Assembly: GCA_022385755.1 (NCBI GenBank)
Contig: MU278362.1
Span: 655,269 to 695,018 of the forward strand
Direction: 5' to 3'
Source of the DNA: Trametopsis cervina
Taxonomy: Eukaryota > Basidiomycota > Agaricomycetes > Polyporales > Irpicaceae
Length of the DNA: 39,750 nt
In this document: piece after piece, positions 9,795 to 21,988 of the stretch
Numbering within the stretch: position 1 is the first letter of the stretch
How the letters are laid out: each line of letters starts with the position of its first letter
The notes under the pieces: generated by a model
Database searches by the model: none
Told to the model about the DNA's origin: nothing
The model's input: only the letters and a program-made list of their open reading frames with translations
Translations under genes and position numbers: made by a program

Positions 9795-12247
9795 ATGGCC
9801 GTGTGGACCGCCCTCAAGTCTGCCGTGTTCCTTTGCGTTTCTGCACCTGTCGTTCTTTCTGCCCTTCTCCAAGACCCATCACAACTTCCATCGAAGAAAG
9901 TCTATGACTACATCATTGTTGGAGGTACGCTTGCTCTACATCGCTGCAGTCAGCATCACCTAACAAAGATTTTGCAGCTGGTGCCGGTGGCAGCGTTATC
10001 GCACACCGTCTTACCGAAACAAGTAGCGTTAATGTCCTTTTAATCGAAGCTGGCGGCAGGTGATTATCTTTCTTGATACAATGGCGCTCTATACTGATGA
10101 CCTTGGTCCAGTGACTACAAGAATATCAACATCGAGGTCCCCCAGTTTGTCTCCCGCCTTGCCTTCAGTCAATTCGTGAGTAATCATACTCGAGCGTCTG
10201 ATTATCCGCACTGAGACCGTAGCTCAGGACTGGAACTTTACTACTGTGCCACAACCCGGCTTGAACGGACGTTCTGTCTTCTTCGAGCGTGGCCATGTGC
10301 TTGGTGGTTCTACCAGCATCAGTAAGTGCATTCGCAAACGATCAACGTCGTACCTCAGCTGACGTTTTCTCGCAGACTTCATGGCTTCATACCGTGGTTC
10401 CAAGGATGACTGGAACCGTTTCGCTAAGGTCACCGGTGATCAGGGTTGGTCATGGAACTCGATCCTGCCATACGCAAAGAAGGTACGTCCATTCCAATCA
10501 ATTACTCCGGGTAGTGGTCTGATCCGCATTGCAACCAGTTGGAAAACTTCGTCGAGCCCCTCGACGGCCGTGACATCAGCAAGGAGGTCGATTTGAGCGT
10601 CCACGGGCGTAGCGGTACGAAAATTGTGCGATCAAACGTTCGCGGCGGCTGATGAGATTTATCTGTAGGACCCGTCGAGACCAGTGTCACCATGTACGGC
10701 GTGTCCACGGACAGCCGTGTAATCAACACCACACAGCAGTTGTCCGCCGAGTTCCCTTTCAACCTTGAGCCCAACGGCGGAAACACTATCGGAATTTGTA
10801 AGTTATACGTGATGTCAATCCTTATCATTCCACGCTGACCATTTCTTTCAGCTTGGTCGCAGTTCACTGTATGTCATGTTAGGGACTTCATTGTAGTGCC
10901 TTCGCTCACATGTATTCATAGCTCGCCAATGGTGAACGTCGCAGCGCAGCGCTCTCGTACCTCGACCCGATCCTGAACAGGAGCAACCTCGATATCTTGG
11001 TCAACACCCACGTTACCAAGCTCGTCCAGACCGGTACCTCTGGTGGCCTTCCGGTTGTCCGCGGCGTACAGCTCGGCCAGCCCGGATCCAGCAAAACATA
11101 CAGCTTGACTGCCTCTCACGAAGTCATCGTGTCTGCTGGTGCCGTCAAGACTCCTCAGCTGTGTAAGCTACCCCCGCAAACCGATTCTGTGTTCACTACT
11201 GACCTTCACGCCAGTGATGCTCTCCGGTATTGGTGACAGCGCCACGCTCTCCAAGTTCGGCATTAAGACTCTGGTGAACAGCCCTGACGTCGGCAAGAAC
11301 GCCCAGGACCACACTTTGGTCACCTCGTCTTGGACTGTCAACTCCACGAACACCCTCGACAAGCTCAACGACCCGACCTTCGCTGCCCAGCAGCTGCAGC
11401 TCTGGGAGAACGGCAAGACTGGTGCCCTTACGCTGTCTGCCGGTAGTCAAATTGGATGGAACAGGCTGCCCGCCAACTCTGATCTGTTCAAGGCGACACC
11501 TGACCCCAGTGCTGGACCTACCTCCGCTCACCACGAGTTCATCTTCACTGTAAGATTCTCGTCAGCTTAGTTCTTGCAGGGGGCTTATTCGAAACATCTT
11601 ATCTAGGACGGATTCATCGGTTTCACTGGAGCAGCGCCCCAGGGCTTCTTCTTCACTGGTTTCACCGTTGTTGTCTCTCCCACATCTCGTACGTGCTTCA
11701 CTATTCTCAGATATCAACGTCACTAACTCTTCGCTTCTCAGGTGGTTCCATCGCTATTGCTTCCGCCAACCCCTTCGACGCCCCGCTTATTGACAACGGC
11801 ATGCTGAACTCCGCCTTCGACATCGGCACCATGCGCGAGTCCATCAAGGCTCTCCGTCGCTTCGTCGCTGCTCCCGCCTGGGACGACTGGATCCTCGCTG
11901 AATTCGGCGACTTCGCGAACGCGCAAACGGACGCGGAGATTGAGTCGTACGCGAGGAACAACGCTGAGACCATTAACCACATCGTTGGCACGGCTGCCAT
12001 GGGCAAGACCGGAAGCAAGGGCGCCGGATCTGGTGTCCTGAACTCCGACCTTACCGTCAAGGGCACGGTCGGCCTCCGCGTTGTGGACGCCTCGGCTTTC
12101 GTGAGTCCTATCATGTCTCATTACTTGCATCACGTACTGATGTAGCGTCCCCAGCCCTTCATCCCTGCTGCGCACACCCAGGTCCCCACGTACATGCTCG
12201 CCGAGAGGGCCGCAGATCTCATCAAGTCCATCAACAAGGTCTATTAA
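9795..12247 (+). CDS. Secreted GMC oxidoreductase, aryl-alcohol oxidase-like (AA3_2 type)
   Basis: Thirteen exons (9795-9924, 9978-10059, 10112-10175, 10228-10321, 10376-10482, 10539-10614, 10669-10797, 10852-10868, 10922-11162, 11215-11549, 11607-11688, 11742-12100, 12155-12247) encode 602 residues, typical of the family. A hydrophobic N-terminus (residues about 8-24, VFLCVSAPVVLSA) looks like a secretion signal. The FAD-binding site is YDYIIVGAGAGGSVIAHRL. GMC signatures are ERGHVLGGSTSI (first) and GAVKTPQLLMLSGIG (second). The active-site pair reads NHIVGTAAM (His532) and IPAAHTQ (His579), the His/His arrangement of aryl-alcohol oxidases. The family oxidises alcohols or sugars and passes electrons to O2 (giving H2O2) or quinones, outside the cell, in lignin attack. 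Pyranose-dehydrogenase-like activity is an alternative. One exon is only 17 nt. The gene is divergent from the reductase. Confidence 0.93.
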
Positions 12248-12797
12248 TTTATCGACTGCTATTGCTATTGCTATCTGAACACTCTTTATCTATCTTATTT
12301 GCGGACATCCTGCTGCACATTCGTTTCTAACATATACGCTCGCTCACAGATGTAACATTAATCATCGTTTTTTCGGGACTCTGTTGGTCACTATCTCTGT
12401 AATGGCTCTCTGTACATGTGCTATTTCAATGGATAAGCTGAATAAACACATCCCGATACCTATCTCGTCGTTCTCTCCTCAGAGATCTTCAATGTATGCA
12501 AGGCAGGAGACGGATTCGAGATCGAATGCCATATTTGGTGCACTTATCCTTGGTGGCGTCCGGTTATTGCCGTGTGGCGGATCAGCAGACCGACCATTGC
12601 GAAATATAGTCTCGTCCGCACACGACGACGCCTACAATTAACTCATGAAACGCCTCTGCAGATTCTACATTTAAGCTACTCGAGTGCTACAACATAGCTC
12701 AAAGTTGGAGACATCGGAAGTTCTGGCTTGCTAGGTGCGTATTATTAGCGAAAATCGTGCTCGAGATTCGATATATTTGCCTCAGGAATAGCTATAA
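12248..12797. other. Intergenic region upstream of tuberin
   Basis: About 550 bp follow the GMC stop codon and precede the tuberin start. The first part is T-rich and likely the GMC 3' UTR; the rest should include the tuberin promoter. An open frame at 12384-12641 has no recognisable content. No RNA gene or repeat is evident. Confidence 0.5.
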
Positions 12798-15700
12798 ATG
12801 CCTCCCCAAATCGACGATGGACATCGGCCAACGCGTCAACGGTCCAACACTACCTTTGCTTCTTTCAGCTGGAGACGTGGCAAGACAGAAACTGCTATCA
12901 CCCCTCAGACAGAGCCTATACCACCACTATCACTCGAGGCGTTGATAGAGGCTCTGACTCCCCCTGCTGTGCCCTCCATCACACATGCCAGGGCTCTTGC
13001 TAGCTCACTATCGACCCAAGTCCCTACACCGCGACTCGCCATCCTCAGTCCGATTCTGGCCACCCTGTGCGCAGCCGACTCTCCCGTATCTCTTCAAGCA
13101 GCCGGGTATGACATCCTAGGCGCTTATTGGGAAAACAGTGGGTCTGCTACTTTAACGACGGCGGACCGACTGGCTTGTTTCTCTCTGTTCATGGACCTAT
13201 CTAATCCGTGGAGCAGTGACATATGGGAGTCTCGATTCAAAGCTTTGGTTGCACTCATACGCTCAGGGACGGATACTATAGGAATAGAGACGTCGTTGCT
13301 GAGAGTCCTCCGGGCATGGATAGAGGGTGCATTCTCGGGCCTCACGGTTGAAGAAGGCTCGGCTTCATCAGAGGAACGAGCGGAACGCCAACGTAGCGTC
13401 GAGACTATGATTGGCCTTCTGCTAGCCCTTTTGGACAGGCCCGAGTTCGTCTCGCGGATAACAGAAGCAGACACTGGTACCATACTGCAGCTCTTCGGAA
13501 GTTTAATCGAGGGTGCGCTATCTGCGTCTCCCGACAACAATGTCCCCCTTGCATCACCTTTATCCGACCCCACAAGCCCTAGCAGCAGCAGCACGAGGAT
13601 ACCTCTGAAGCATCATCGACATCGCTCTTCGTTAACGGTCCCTCAGGCACCCGTACAGAAGACCTCTGCCGATTACATCGTAGAAACATACCTGCAGTAT
13701 TTGGACATTCGTCTCAAAGCTATTGCACCAGTACATCTCAAGACCATACTCCCTCAGCTTTTCCGCGTTCTGGCGTATTATGCAACTCCTTTACCTCGTC
13801 TGTCGCTTACTGCTGAGCCACCTCACCAGCACGCCCTCGAGATAAAGATCATGGAGAAGCTTGATTCGCTTGTATTAGGGCCTTACTCGGCCTCATGCAC
13901 CTTTATACTGAAATACCATCTCTTTGCCGAGGAAGACCTTCTTGATTCCATGAAAACGTCCTTGGGCGCGCTCAGAACCCTCCGAGCTTCCATCCGCAGG
14001 GTGCTGATAACAAGGTTGGCCCGGGCATACATTTCGCGGACCAGCTCTATGAACTACACACCTTCGGGGGCGCCGGGTGGGTTCGACATCCCGCGTGATC
14101 TCATGGAACGGGCATGGGCAAAAGAGAGCGATTTATCGACGTGGGACCTTAACAGATTCCGCAGTGTCTTGTGCCGGTGCATACAGTCTTGGATCAAGGA
14201 TTGCCAAGAGTCATCCGACGGATCGTCGAGTAACCCAGCTATCCATGCCACTGAAGTCATCCTCAACGAGATAGCGGGGATGCTGAAGGATATAACTCAA
14301 GCTTTTGATGAGACGGGCGATGAACTCGACTATGAAGAGATTGAGGCTGTGGGCGATGTTTTGCACGAGCTTACTGCTTTTATTCGTTGGCAAAGGTGAG
14401 CTTGGATCCCACATACTTCCAATTCTGACCTATTTCTATTTTCAGATACCCAGATGGAAGTGCAACACGAATAACGCTGTCTCAGACAGAGGTACCAACC
14501 AGCCTCGTAACCACTGTCTCAACGTTGCTCTCTCAAGTGTTCACAGATACTCCTCTCCACTCCGTCCTTCCTGGTGTCATATTCTCGCTTTCAACCCATA
14601 TCCCCGATGCCGACACCTCGCAGCTGCTGGACGTTATGAATGAACGCCAGAATTTTTCTCCGACTACCCCTCTGTGGTTAGATAACTGGCGCGCTATATT
14701 CGCTATCGAGGATCTTCATACTCCGCAACGCTCAATCACTCGTGGCAACGCGCTCAATATGCTGCAGTCCGTCTGGGACTTCGTCAAGGACATTCCTTCA
14801 TATCGTCGACCTCTGACTGATCTTGTCTTCACTTTCTGGAGGGCACGGAACCTCAGCAAGGACGATGCGACAGCTATCATTGTCTGGCGAATGCTTGGGG
14901 ATGAGGTTGTCCTACGGAGTGTCGAGTCCTTCAATGAGAAGATGTCTGAGAGAGATGAACATGATGAGGTTGTTCTCCTCGTAGATGAGATCATAGGGTT
15001 TCTCAGATCCGTCGCCGAGGAGCCAGTGGAGGACGAGCCTGAATACATTCTAACCCCACCGGCGCCGGCGGTCCAACCTGCATCCTCCGCGATTTCCTCC
15101 CCGGGCCTATCGCGGGTGCAATCCGATTTCCCCTCTCATATGAAGGACAGAGAGCCGGGGATTCCCTTGGTTATGTCCCTCTTTTCATCCCTGACATCTG
15201 GCCACTCCTCGCGCTCTCAATCACAACCTCCACATATGCACGGCAATATAACGACCGCTGAGCAATATAGTCCACCTTTGCCAGACCCACCCTCAACTCC
15301 AAGTGGTGTGGGTGCCGTAGTCGCTTTGGTCTCTGCGTTCAGCCAACTCGCATTCACGTCTCTTGCCGTGGTAGAGGCCCATCTGGACTTAGCCACCAGG
15401 CTGTTCGCCATCTTAGTGTCCTTGCTCAGCGGAACGGCATGCACCAAAGCTAAACTGACGATCCTTCAGTTTCTTATGCGCCTGAGGGTCGACCGTGATC
15501 ATCGATTATACTTTGCGGACAACGATTATGACAAGGATGGTCTGGTTCTCGCCCTTGCATCGCTCATAGGTCGAGGCGAAAAAGACCAGTCAACTAGCGC
15601 CGTAGACGAACGAGCTCTGGAGGAGTTGGAGCTTCGGAGAGCGCGACCTAAACTCCCATTGCAAGAGAGAACTGGGCGTCGGCTTTCCCGTGGTCGTGGC

Positions 15701-18107
15701 GGTCAACCCTCAGGCTCAGGCTCAAGCAGAAGTCGTTCCAGGGCGGCAACGCGTGTCCTTCACCCAGCTACTTATCTGAAAAAGCTGAAACCGAAGGATC
15801 CTGCCTGGCACTTTCCGGAGGTCTTGCCTTTCTCGATCTCGTCTGAAGCGGATACCCCTAGTGAGCGTCTGGCCTCGTACGACCCTGATGGTCCCGCAAA
15901 TCGGGTCATACTCCCTCTTTCGACATATCTTAGGCAACTCGTGGACGTTATTCAGTCTGGAAAAGATTGGGACTTGCTCTCGTATATATTGTGCCATCTT
16001 CCCACGCAACTGGCAAATAAGCATCTTTTCTGCGGACCGAAGTCCAAAGTGGTCCTTAATGATCTGCTGGTGGTACTTTGTAATGCCATCCAAGACGGAA
16101 GCCTCGGTTCAGCTATCGAAAGATGGCAAGAAGGAATCGTTCCTCGCGACGCCCAAGGACTTGCATACCACACACTCACCGTTCTCATTAGTTACAAGAG
16201 ATGCTTTAGGGAGATTCAGCCTCGACATAAGCTTATCGAAGTGTTCCTCGCCGGTCTAAGTGGACAGCCATCTACTATCAAGTGCTGCCTTCATGCCTTG
16301 TCGTTGTCAGCTTTTGAGTTGCAACCCTCCATGACGAAGTACTTGCCTCGGATCCTGGAGAAGTTATCTCAAATAATGTCCAACCCCGCTATGGCCGTTC
16401 ACATCATTGATTTCTTGGCAATAGTTGGCTCCCTCCCTGACCTGCACAGTAATTTTACCGAGGCTGACTACAAGATGGTCTTCGGTGTTGCTTTGCAGTA
16501 TCTCCAACAGCACAACCATCCCGACACATCAGTCACCATATCCTGGGCTCTATCTCAGCATGTATGCATTATGTCGTATTATATTGTCTACCTCTGGTTT
16601 CTTGCTGTGAAACTCCCAGACAGACCGCGTCACATCAAGTATATCACTAGGCAATTACTTCTGGCCAACGATGGGAAGGAGGAGGTAGACGAATCAACAG
16701 AAGTCTGCTTCGACTGGCTCGCGCGATACACTTATGCAAGCGCTGATCCTCGCCCTGCGAGCTCCATGCTCAACGACATGATAATGAATGCTCCTCCTAT
16801 AGAGGCCTCCTCTGAACCTGCTATCTCCGAAAAGACCTGGATCCACGGCAATTCCGTCGTAACCATTCGTACCCTAGCGAAACGAGGCTGGGCAGAGGTG
16901 GTGTCGCGCAGAGCGTCCGGACTATCAAAGTTCATGTGCAGAGCGGAAAATGTCCCAATGATTACCGCAGGGGATGTTGATCCAGACTTCCTCTCACTCT
17001 CGGCCAGCTTGGTTATGGATAGAACACCCGAGAGCGAATTTTCGGAAGCCGGAGAGGTGTACGAGGTAAATCCCTTTGAACAATACGCGCAGCACCTCAC
17101 TCTGACACTGAGTCCGCTAGGCGTTACACGGGAGTCCTGAATATGAAACCAAGGTTCCCCGCCCTGACCCCATAACGGGATATGTCTGGTCTCGTTCAGC
17201 ACCATCTCAAAGACGGAAAGAGGTCGCCATCGACCCCAGCTACTTCGCCTTACAATTTTCGTCCTATCCGGATAGCCAGTCCTCCACCGTCGGTCGTATG
17301 ATAGTGGATTCTTCCCGTCTTCCTGCGTTTGTCCGGTCGATTGACAGAATGCCCGTCATTGATACCCACAAGGTTGGTATCATGTACGTCGCACCAGGGC
17401 AGAGTCAGGAGAGAGAGATACTCGACAACACGCATGGATCGCCGGCATACGCTCGATTCCTGGAAGGTATAGGGCGATTGATCGACCTCCGCGGACAGGT
17501 TGATGTCTATGCCGGCGGGTTGGACCCTGACGAAGATGGCGAATACGCTTATGCATGGTGGGATGATATAGGGCAGATTCTATACCACACCGCCACACTC
17601 ATGCCTTCCGGAGAGGAGAGCTATACGAACAAGAAACGACACATCGGCAACGACTACGTCAGGATCATCTGGAATGATTCAGGATTAACATACAAATTTG
17701 ACACACTGTCTACGCAATTTCAATTCGTCAATATTGTAATCGAACCACATTCCCGTGGGGCGATCGCTGCCTTCTCCAACAATCTTCACGAAAACGAATA
17801 TTTCAAGGTCACCATACAGCGCGCTCCCGGAATGTCGGAATTCACTCCCGTAGGGGAGTTTAAGCTCATATCGGCAGAGCAACTTCCTCTCCTTGTCCGA
17901 CAACTCAGCCTTCTCACCGACTGGTTTGTCGATGTATACCAACATACCAAAAATGACACTGCGAAGGTGGAGAAGGTCACCAACTGGCGCCACCGTTTAC
18001 AAGCTATAAAACGTTTCCGCGCACAGGTCGCTGTGCCCACCGTCCCGGAGAAATTGGAAGGTGTTATGGGCCAGGAAACTTTCAGGGACTTTACTGCGAC
18101 ATTTTAG
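12798..18107 (+). CDS. TSC2: Tuberin (TSC2), Rheb GTPase-activating protein
   Basis: Three long exons (12798-14395, 14446-17065, 17121-18107) encode 1734 residues, close to animal tuberin. Tuberin with hamartin forms the TSC complex, which switches off Rheb and restrains TORC1. The first ~1400 residues are a helical-repeat region; the 'YYIVYLWFLAVKLPDR' segment is typical of fungal tuberins. A low-complexity Ser/Pro/Arg stretch sits in the middle (about 15060-15780). The C-terminal exon is a Rap/Ran-GAP-type domain beginning near residue 1460 (DTHKVGIMYVAPGQ) with the catalytic asparagine thumb in KKRHIGNDYVRIIWNDSG (Asn about 1583) and the FVNIVIEPHSRG block. Both introns restore the frame: 14396-14445, and 17066-17120 after GEVYE. 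The 3' end faces GEN1 281 bp away. No damage is visible. Confidence 0.95.
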
Positions 18108-18388
18108 TGGATCTGTATCATGCATCTGTATCTTGTATCTGTTCTCACGTCATGTATGATTTCGTGTTTCTATCATGTGCGTCGCTGTATCCTACGTCTA
18201 ATGTATACTTAGGTTTTAACAATGAGATACAAGCATATTTCGCAAACTCGATAGCAGAATAATAACATGAGTAGATTTATTCGTACAGGAATTGCAGTAT
18301 GTGATGTGCTAGATTTAACCATAGGTTGGTATTACATGCCAAATAATATAATGGTACACCAGTTCGCCCCTGATTATAAGACAGCCTA

Positions 18389-21133
18389 TCAATCTGAACA
18401 TAAGTCTATTATGGAGTCCGCCTCTGGCCGCCTGAGAGTGGGTCTCGGATGAGGTTTCGTCGCGGTCACTGTTCGAGGTAGGGGTACATCGGAATCGCTT
18501 GATATCTCAATATAATCTGATCTCGTCGCTTGCTTAACAACTTGTTTGCTCATGCCATTGATGGGTTGTGGAGCGGGCAAGCGGCGTGTAGCCGTAGGAA
18601 CATTGAGTACGCTTTTACTTGACTTTGAGCGTACGGGCTTTTCGGAGCGGGTCGTGAGATCTCTGAATATTTGGATCTCCGGATCATTGAAAAGACTGGC
18701 GACTCTTGCGGTGCTACTCGAAGAGGTTGCGGTGCCAGATTTCTGCGCCTTCGAGGACGACATGCCAGGTTTACTCGCTTTGAAAAAATCGGACATTGTC
18801 TCGGGCTTGGGGTTCACGGTTCTAATGGATGGCCGGGTAGTGTTGTGTATCTCTTGGTCGTCATATTCGTCAATCGGTGGTACCGGTTTCACACTAGCAA
18901 CTCGAGTGACCACAACGCGCCCTGCCTTTGCCTTAGTAGTAGGGAGAGGCACGGAATCCTCGGAGTCGTACTCAGACGAGGCTCGCACGGCAGGAGTCTT
19001 GGACTTCGGAATACTAGCCTGCCGTTTCGTGGTCGGGTTTGTCCCGTGTTTAGATTTTGCCCTCTTCGCTGTCTTGTCCTCAAAGAGTTGTACCATGTCA
19101 GGCAGGACGATCCGCACAATGGAGGCTGGCATCCACATCCTCAGATGATCGGTTGGTGCAGCAGCCGGAGTTTTCTTCCCCTTCTTGGGAGCATCGTCGT
19201 CATCATCTGCCTCACCTTCAGAATCCGTCCATCCGGTTTTTGGCATCTCTCTTTTCCCTTCAATGCCGTCCTCTACGGCTTTAACAAAGCTCGATGGATC
19301 CACTTCCAGCCTGTACTCCAGCAAACCATCTGTCGAGGCATGGTTTCGTGACGAGTGTATCTTAACAACGATGCGGTCCTTCTTATCGCTGTCTTCGTCC
19401 GAAGAATCGCCATTGTGAAGTGGACGGCGAGGTCTCCCTTTTCGCGGGCTGGACATGACCAAGCTCTCCAATCTTGCAGCTGTGACAGTCCGCTGTGAAC
19501 CGATAGGAGTGGCGCTGCGACCTGGATGTCGCCAGCAATGTGAATAATGTATAGCTCCTTAACATGCAAATACATACTGCTGCTGTTGTCTATATGAATT
19601 GTCCCTCTTCTTAGCATACGACATACAATTCCCGACCAGAGCCAGCTTCTGAATCGCTTGATGATGATATCTTTGACTCCCCATTCGAAGCGGTCCTCGC
19701 ATACTCGTGCGATAGCAGCGATGTCGGGATCTTGGGCCCAGACAATCTTGCTCCTGAGATCGGCCGCAACCTCGCGCTTTGCATTCGCAACCGTTTGATC
19801 GACCTCGAAGCGTGGGGTAGCTTCCCGCGGACTATCTTCGAAAAGTCTCATCAGCGCGTTGGCAATCGCTCGTTCCTCACTAGTCACAGGATTGATGTAT
19901 GCCATAAGAACTTGTATGTCAGGCACCCAGTTCGACTGTAATATCTTCGCAGCAAGGCTTGGGGACTTCTTCTTCATGAAACCTCGACTATTTGTTCTGA
20001 GTTCCAAACAGACTTCTTCTCTCCAGGTTTTGAGCCATCTCATCAACTCAGCCTGTTCGGCAGTACCAAGTGTTACCCGTGTCTTGCTCGCCTTCCTGGA
20101 ACCAGATGGACCATTTGTCTGGAGACCCAATGTAATGGAAAGCGAGAGCGAGCGGATTTTATTCACAAGCGATTCGCCAAAGCCACATTGGGCAAGACAT
20201 GCCGCGACTTGTGGTCCGCATCCCTCGACCCCTTTGCTGTAGTCGCCACCACTCAGCAACGCGATCAAGATGAGCCCCTCCTGAGTGAGGTTGACCTGGA
20301 GCATCGAGGAAACTTTGAGGATAGTCCCAAGTCCGGCAAGGTCAAACGTACCTTGGGGTTGCTTCTGATATCTTCAGCGGCAAATGTCATGGTATGGTTC
20401 TTGTCATCGCGTCCGTCCGCATTGTTGAGATCATGAGCCCTGTTGCCAGTCAGATTCTTTGATTGACTACGAGAAAGCGGTAAGTATATGGGAAAGACGT
20501 GAAACAGCCACTCCGGACGTACTTGCGAATGACCAATGTTGCACCGAAGACAAGCGTATCAACATCGTCCGTTAACACAGCGTCGATGACACCTATCTGG
20601 TTCAAGTAAGCTAGCTCCGCTTCGGCCTCGCCAGGTGCCTGCGCTCGTTCATGTTATAAATCTAACCTCATTTGTGACAACAGCCGGGCTCACCGTCCTC
20701 CACTCGAATCCAAAGGCATCAATCATGGTCTTCAATCCTTCCACCATCCAACTGGGTTTCATATCTATCAGCTTCCCCCTCTTCATCTCCGGCCTAAGTG
20801 GTCCATCAAAAACGAATAGTGGCAGAAAGGGGACTTGTAGTAATTTCGTCAGGCGGAAGAAAATTGTCCGCAGTTCAGGGTTTTCTCCCTCTTTCCCATA
20901 CTCGGCATGCACGAACCATATGGAGGCATCGATTCCAATACGAAACGCGCGAGGATGAGATGCAGCGCCGTGGGGTGGGTTTGCAGCGAGGAAGCCGTCG
21001 GTGACCGCGATGTCTGTGAGCGAGCGAGGAACACCTGCTTCACGAAGTGTCTGCAGAGAGATGGATGTATATCAAGCAAGTGTGTTTAACGTTTCCAGAG
21101 AACACGTACTGCCCATAATCCGGGAACACCCAT
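18389..21133 (-). CDS. GEN1: GEN1/Yen1-type Holliday junction 5'-flap endonuclease (XPG family)
   Basis: Six exons (21133-21110, 21050-20694, 20638-20523, 20466-20352, 20295-19578, 19521-18389) encode 820 residues. The start MGVPGLW is the invariant N-terminus of the XPG/FEN family, encoded by a 24-nt first exon. The N-domain has acidic residues Asp49 (FRIGIDAS) and Asp90 (LFVFDGPLRP). The I-domain has APGEAEAELAYL and LTDDVDTLVFG (Asp151, Asp152, Asp154). The helix-hairpin-helix region opens with LLSGGDYSKGVEGCG (Asp222). All metal-binding acids seem present. After residue 490, 'STDGLLEYRLEVD ... LRMWMPASIVRIVLPDMV' resembles the small chromodomain of GEN1 proteins. The tail is Ser/Lys-rich, with a CDK-type SPRK near a basic cluster (468-471) and two SUMO-interaction-like motifs. 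The enzyme resolves four-way junctions late in the cell cycle. The junction at 19577-19522 was chosen because it alone gave consensus sites and frame. Confidence 0.93.
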
Positions 21134-21988
21134 CGCCCAAGTGAACAGGTGCCGTCTGCAAGTAATTGTGAGACTGGTATTGTGATCTGACAGAAGTCGC
21201 ACACGTGATATATTAATCACGTGGGGTGCATGTGATTGTGCCCAGGATCTTCGACTTGATGCGCCTGAGGATTTGTAGGCAAGAAAATATCATTCTGAGT
21301 ACAAGAAGACACCAAGCAAACATATAAAGGAGGGAGACAGCTACACGTATTACGAGCGATATACGAGAGAGCCTACGGATGACCAGCCCCTGACTAGCTG
21401 AAGTAAGTCAATACATTGCAAGAAGGGAGAGCCTGCCAACGCTCGGCGTGAGAGGGGGGGTTTCAAGAAGAACAGAGTTTGTGGAGACGATTAAAAGGCG
21501 CAGAGGCCTAAGACTACCAAGATATTTCCAGAATACATGTGCCGGCTTCCCACCGCAGTTCGCGAATCACGAAGAGGCTATTCCGAGGGGATGAGCGTGG
21601 AAGGTTAAGGGATTAATGAGGGGACGCAAAATAATGAGGACGAGAGCGGGGTGTTCGTGATTTGTGACCTTCCAAATGTGTGAGAAACGAGAGCGAACAG
21701 CGGTGCTTGATTCTTATGATGAGTGTATGGTAGAAGAACCGAAGACTGTTTTTGAAGGAGATGATGGATCGCACTGTGGTCCAGATGCGCGAGAGATGGT
21801 TGACGAAAGGTTGACAAAAAATACGAAAAATATCCGATAAATAGCATCTCCAGATGCGCCAACGATACATATTCCAGTTAACTTGACTGCAGAGTAGTTA
21901 TAAGGTGAACTTCAACGACGAAAAGCGTGGACGTACATTAACATCCGGGACGTTCTCGATAGAAGCCCGGTGAAAAATAGGATAGATT
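21134..21988. other. Intergenic region: 3' flank of the zinc-finger gene and GEN1 promoter
   Basis: Both neighbours are on the minus strand, so this 855 bp carries the 3' UTR of the RanBP2-finger gene and the promoter of GEN1. Overlapping short minus-strand frames (21605-21870) have no recognisable features. The only clear element is the paired E-box at 21202-21223. Confidence 0.5.
21202..21223. promoter_or_regulatory. Paired CACGTG E-boxes in an inverted repeat upstream of GEN1
   Basis: Two CACGTG hexamers lie at 21202-21207 and 21218-21223, separated by an AT-only 10-bp spacer. They begin 69 bp upstream of the GEN1 start codon. The whole element is close to palindromic. In fungi this hexamer is bound by basic helix-loop-helix factors such as Cbf1 or Pho4 relatives. 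The exact pairing near a start codon suggests a real regulatory site, but no factor can be named. Confidence 0.5.
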
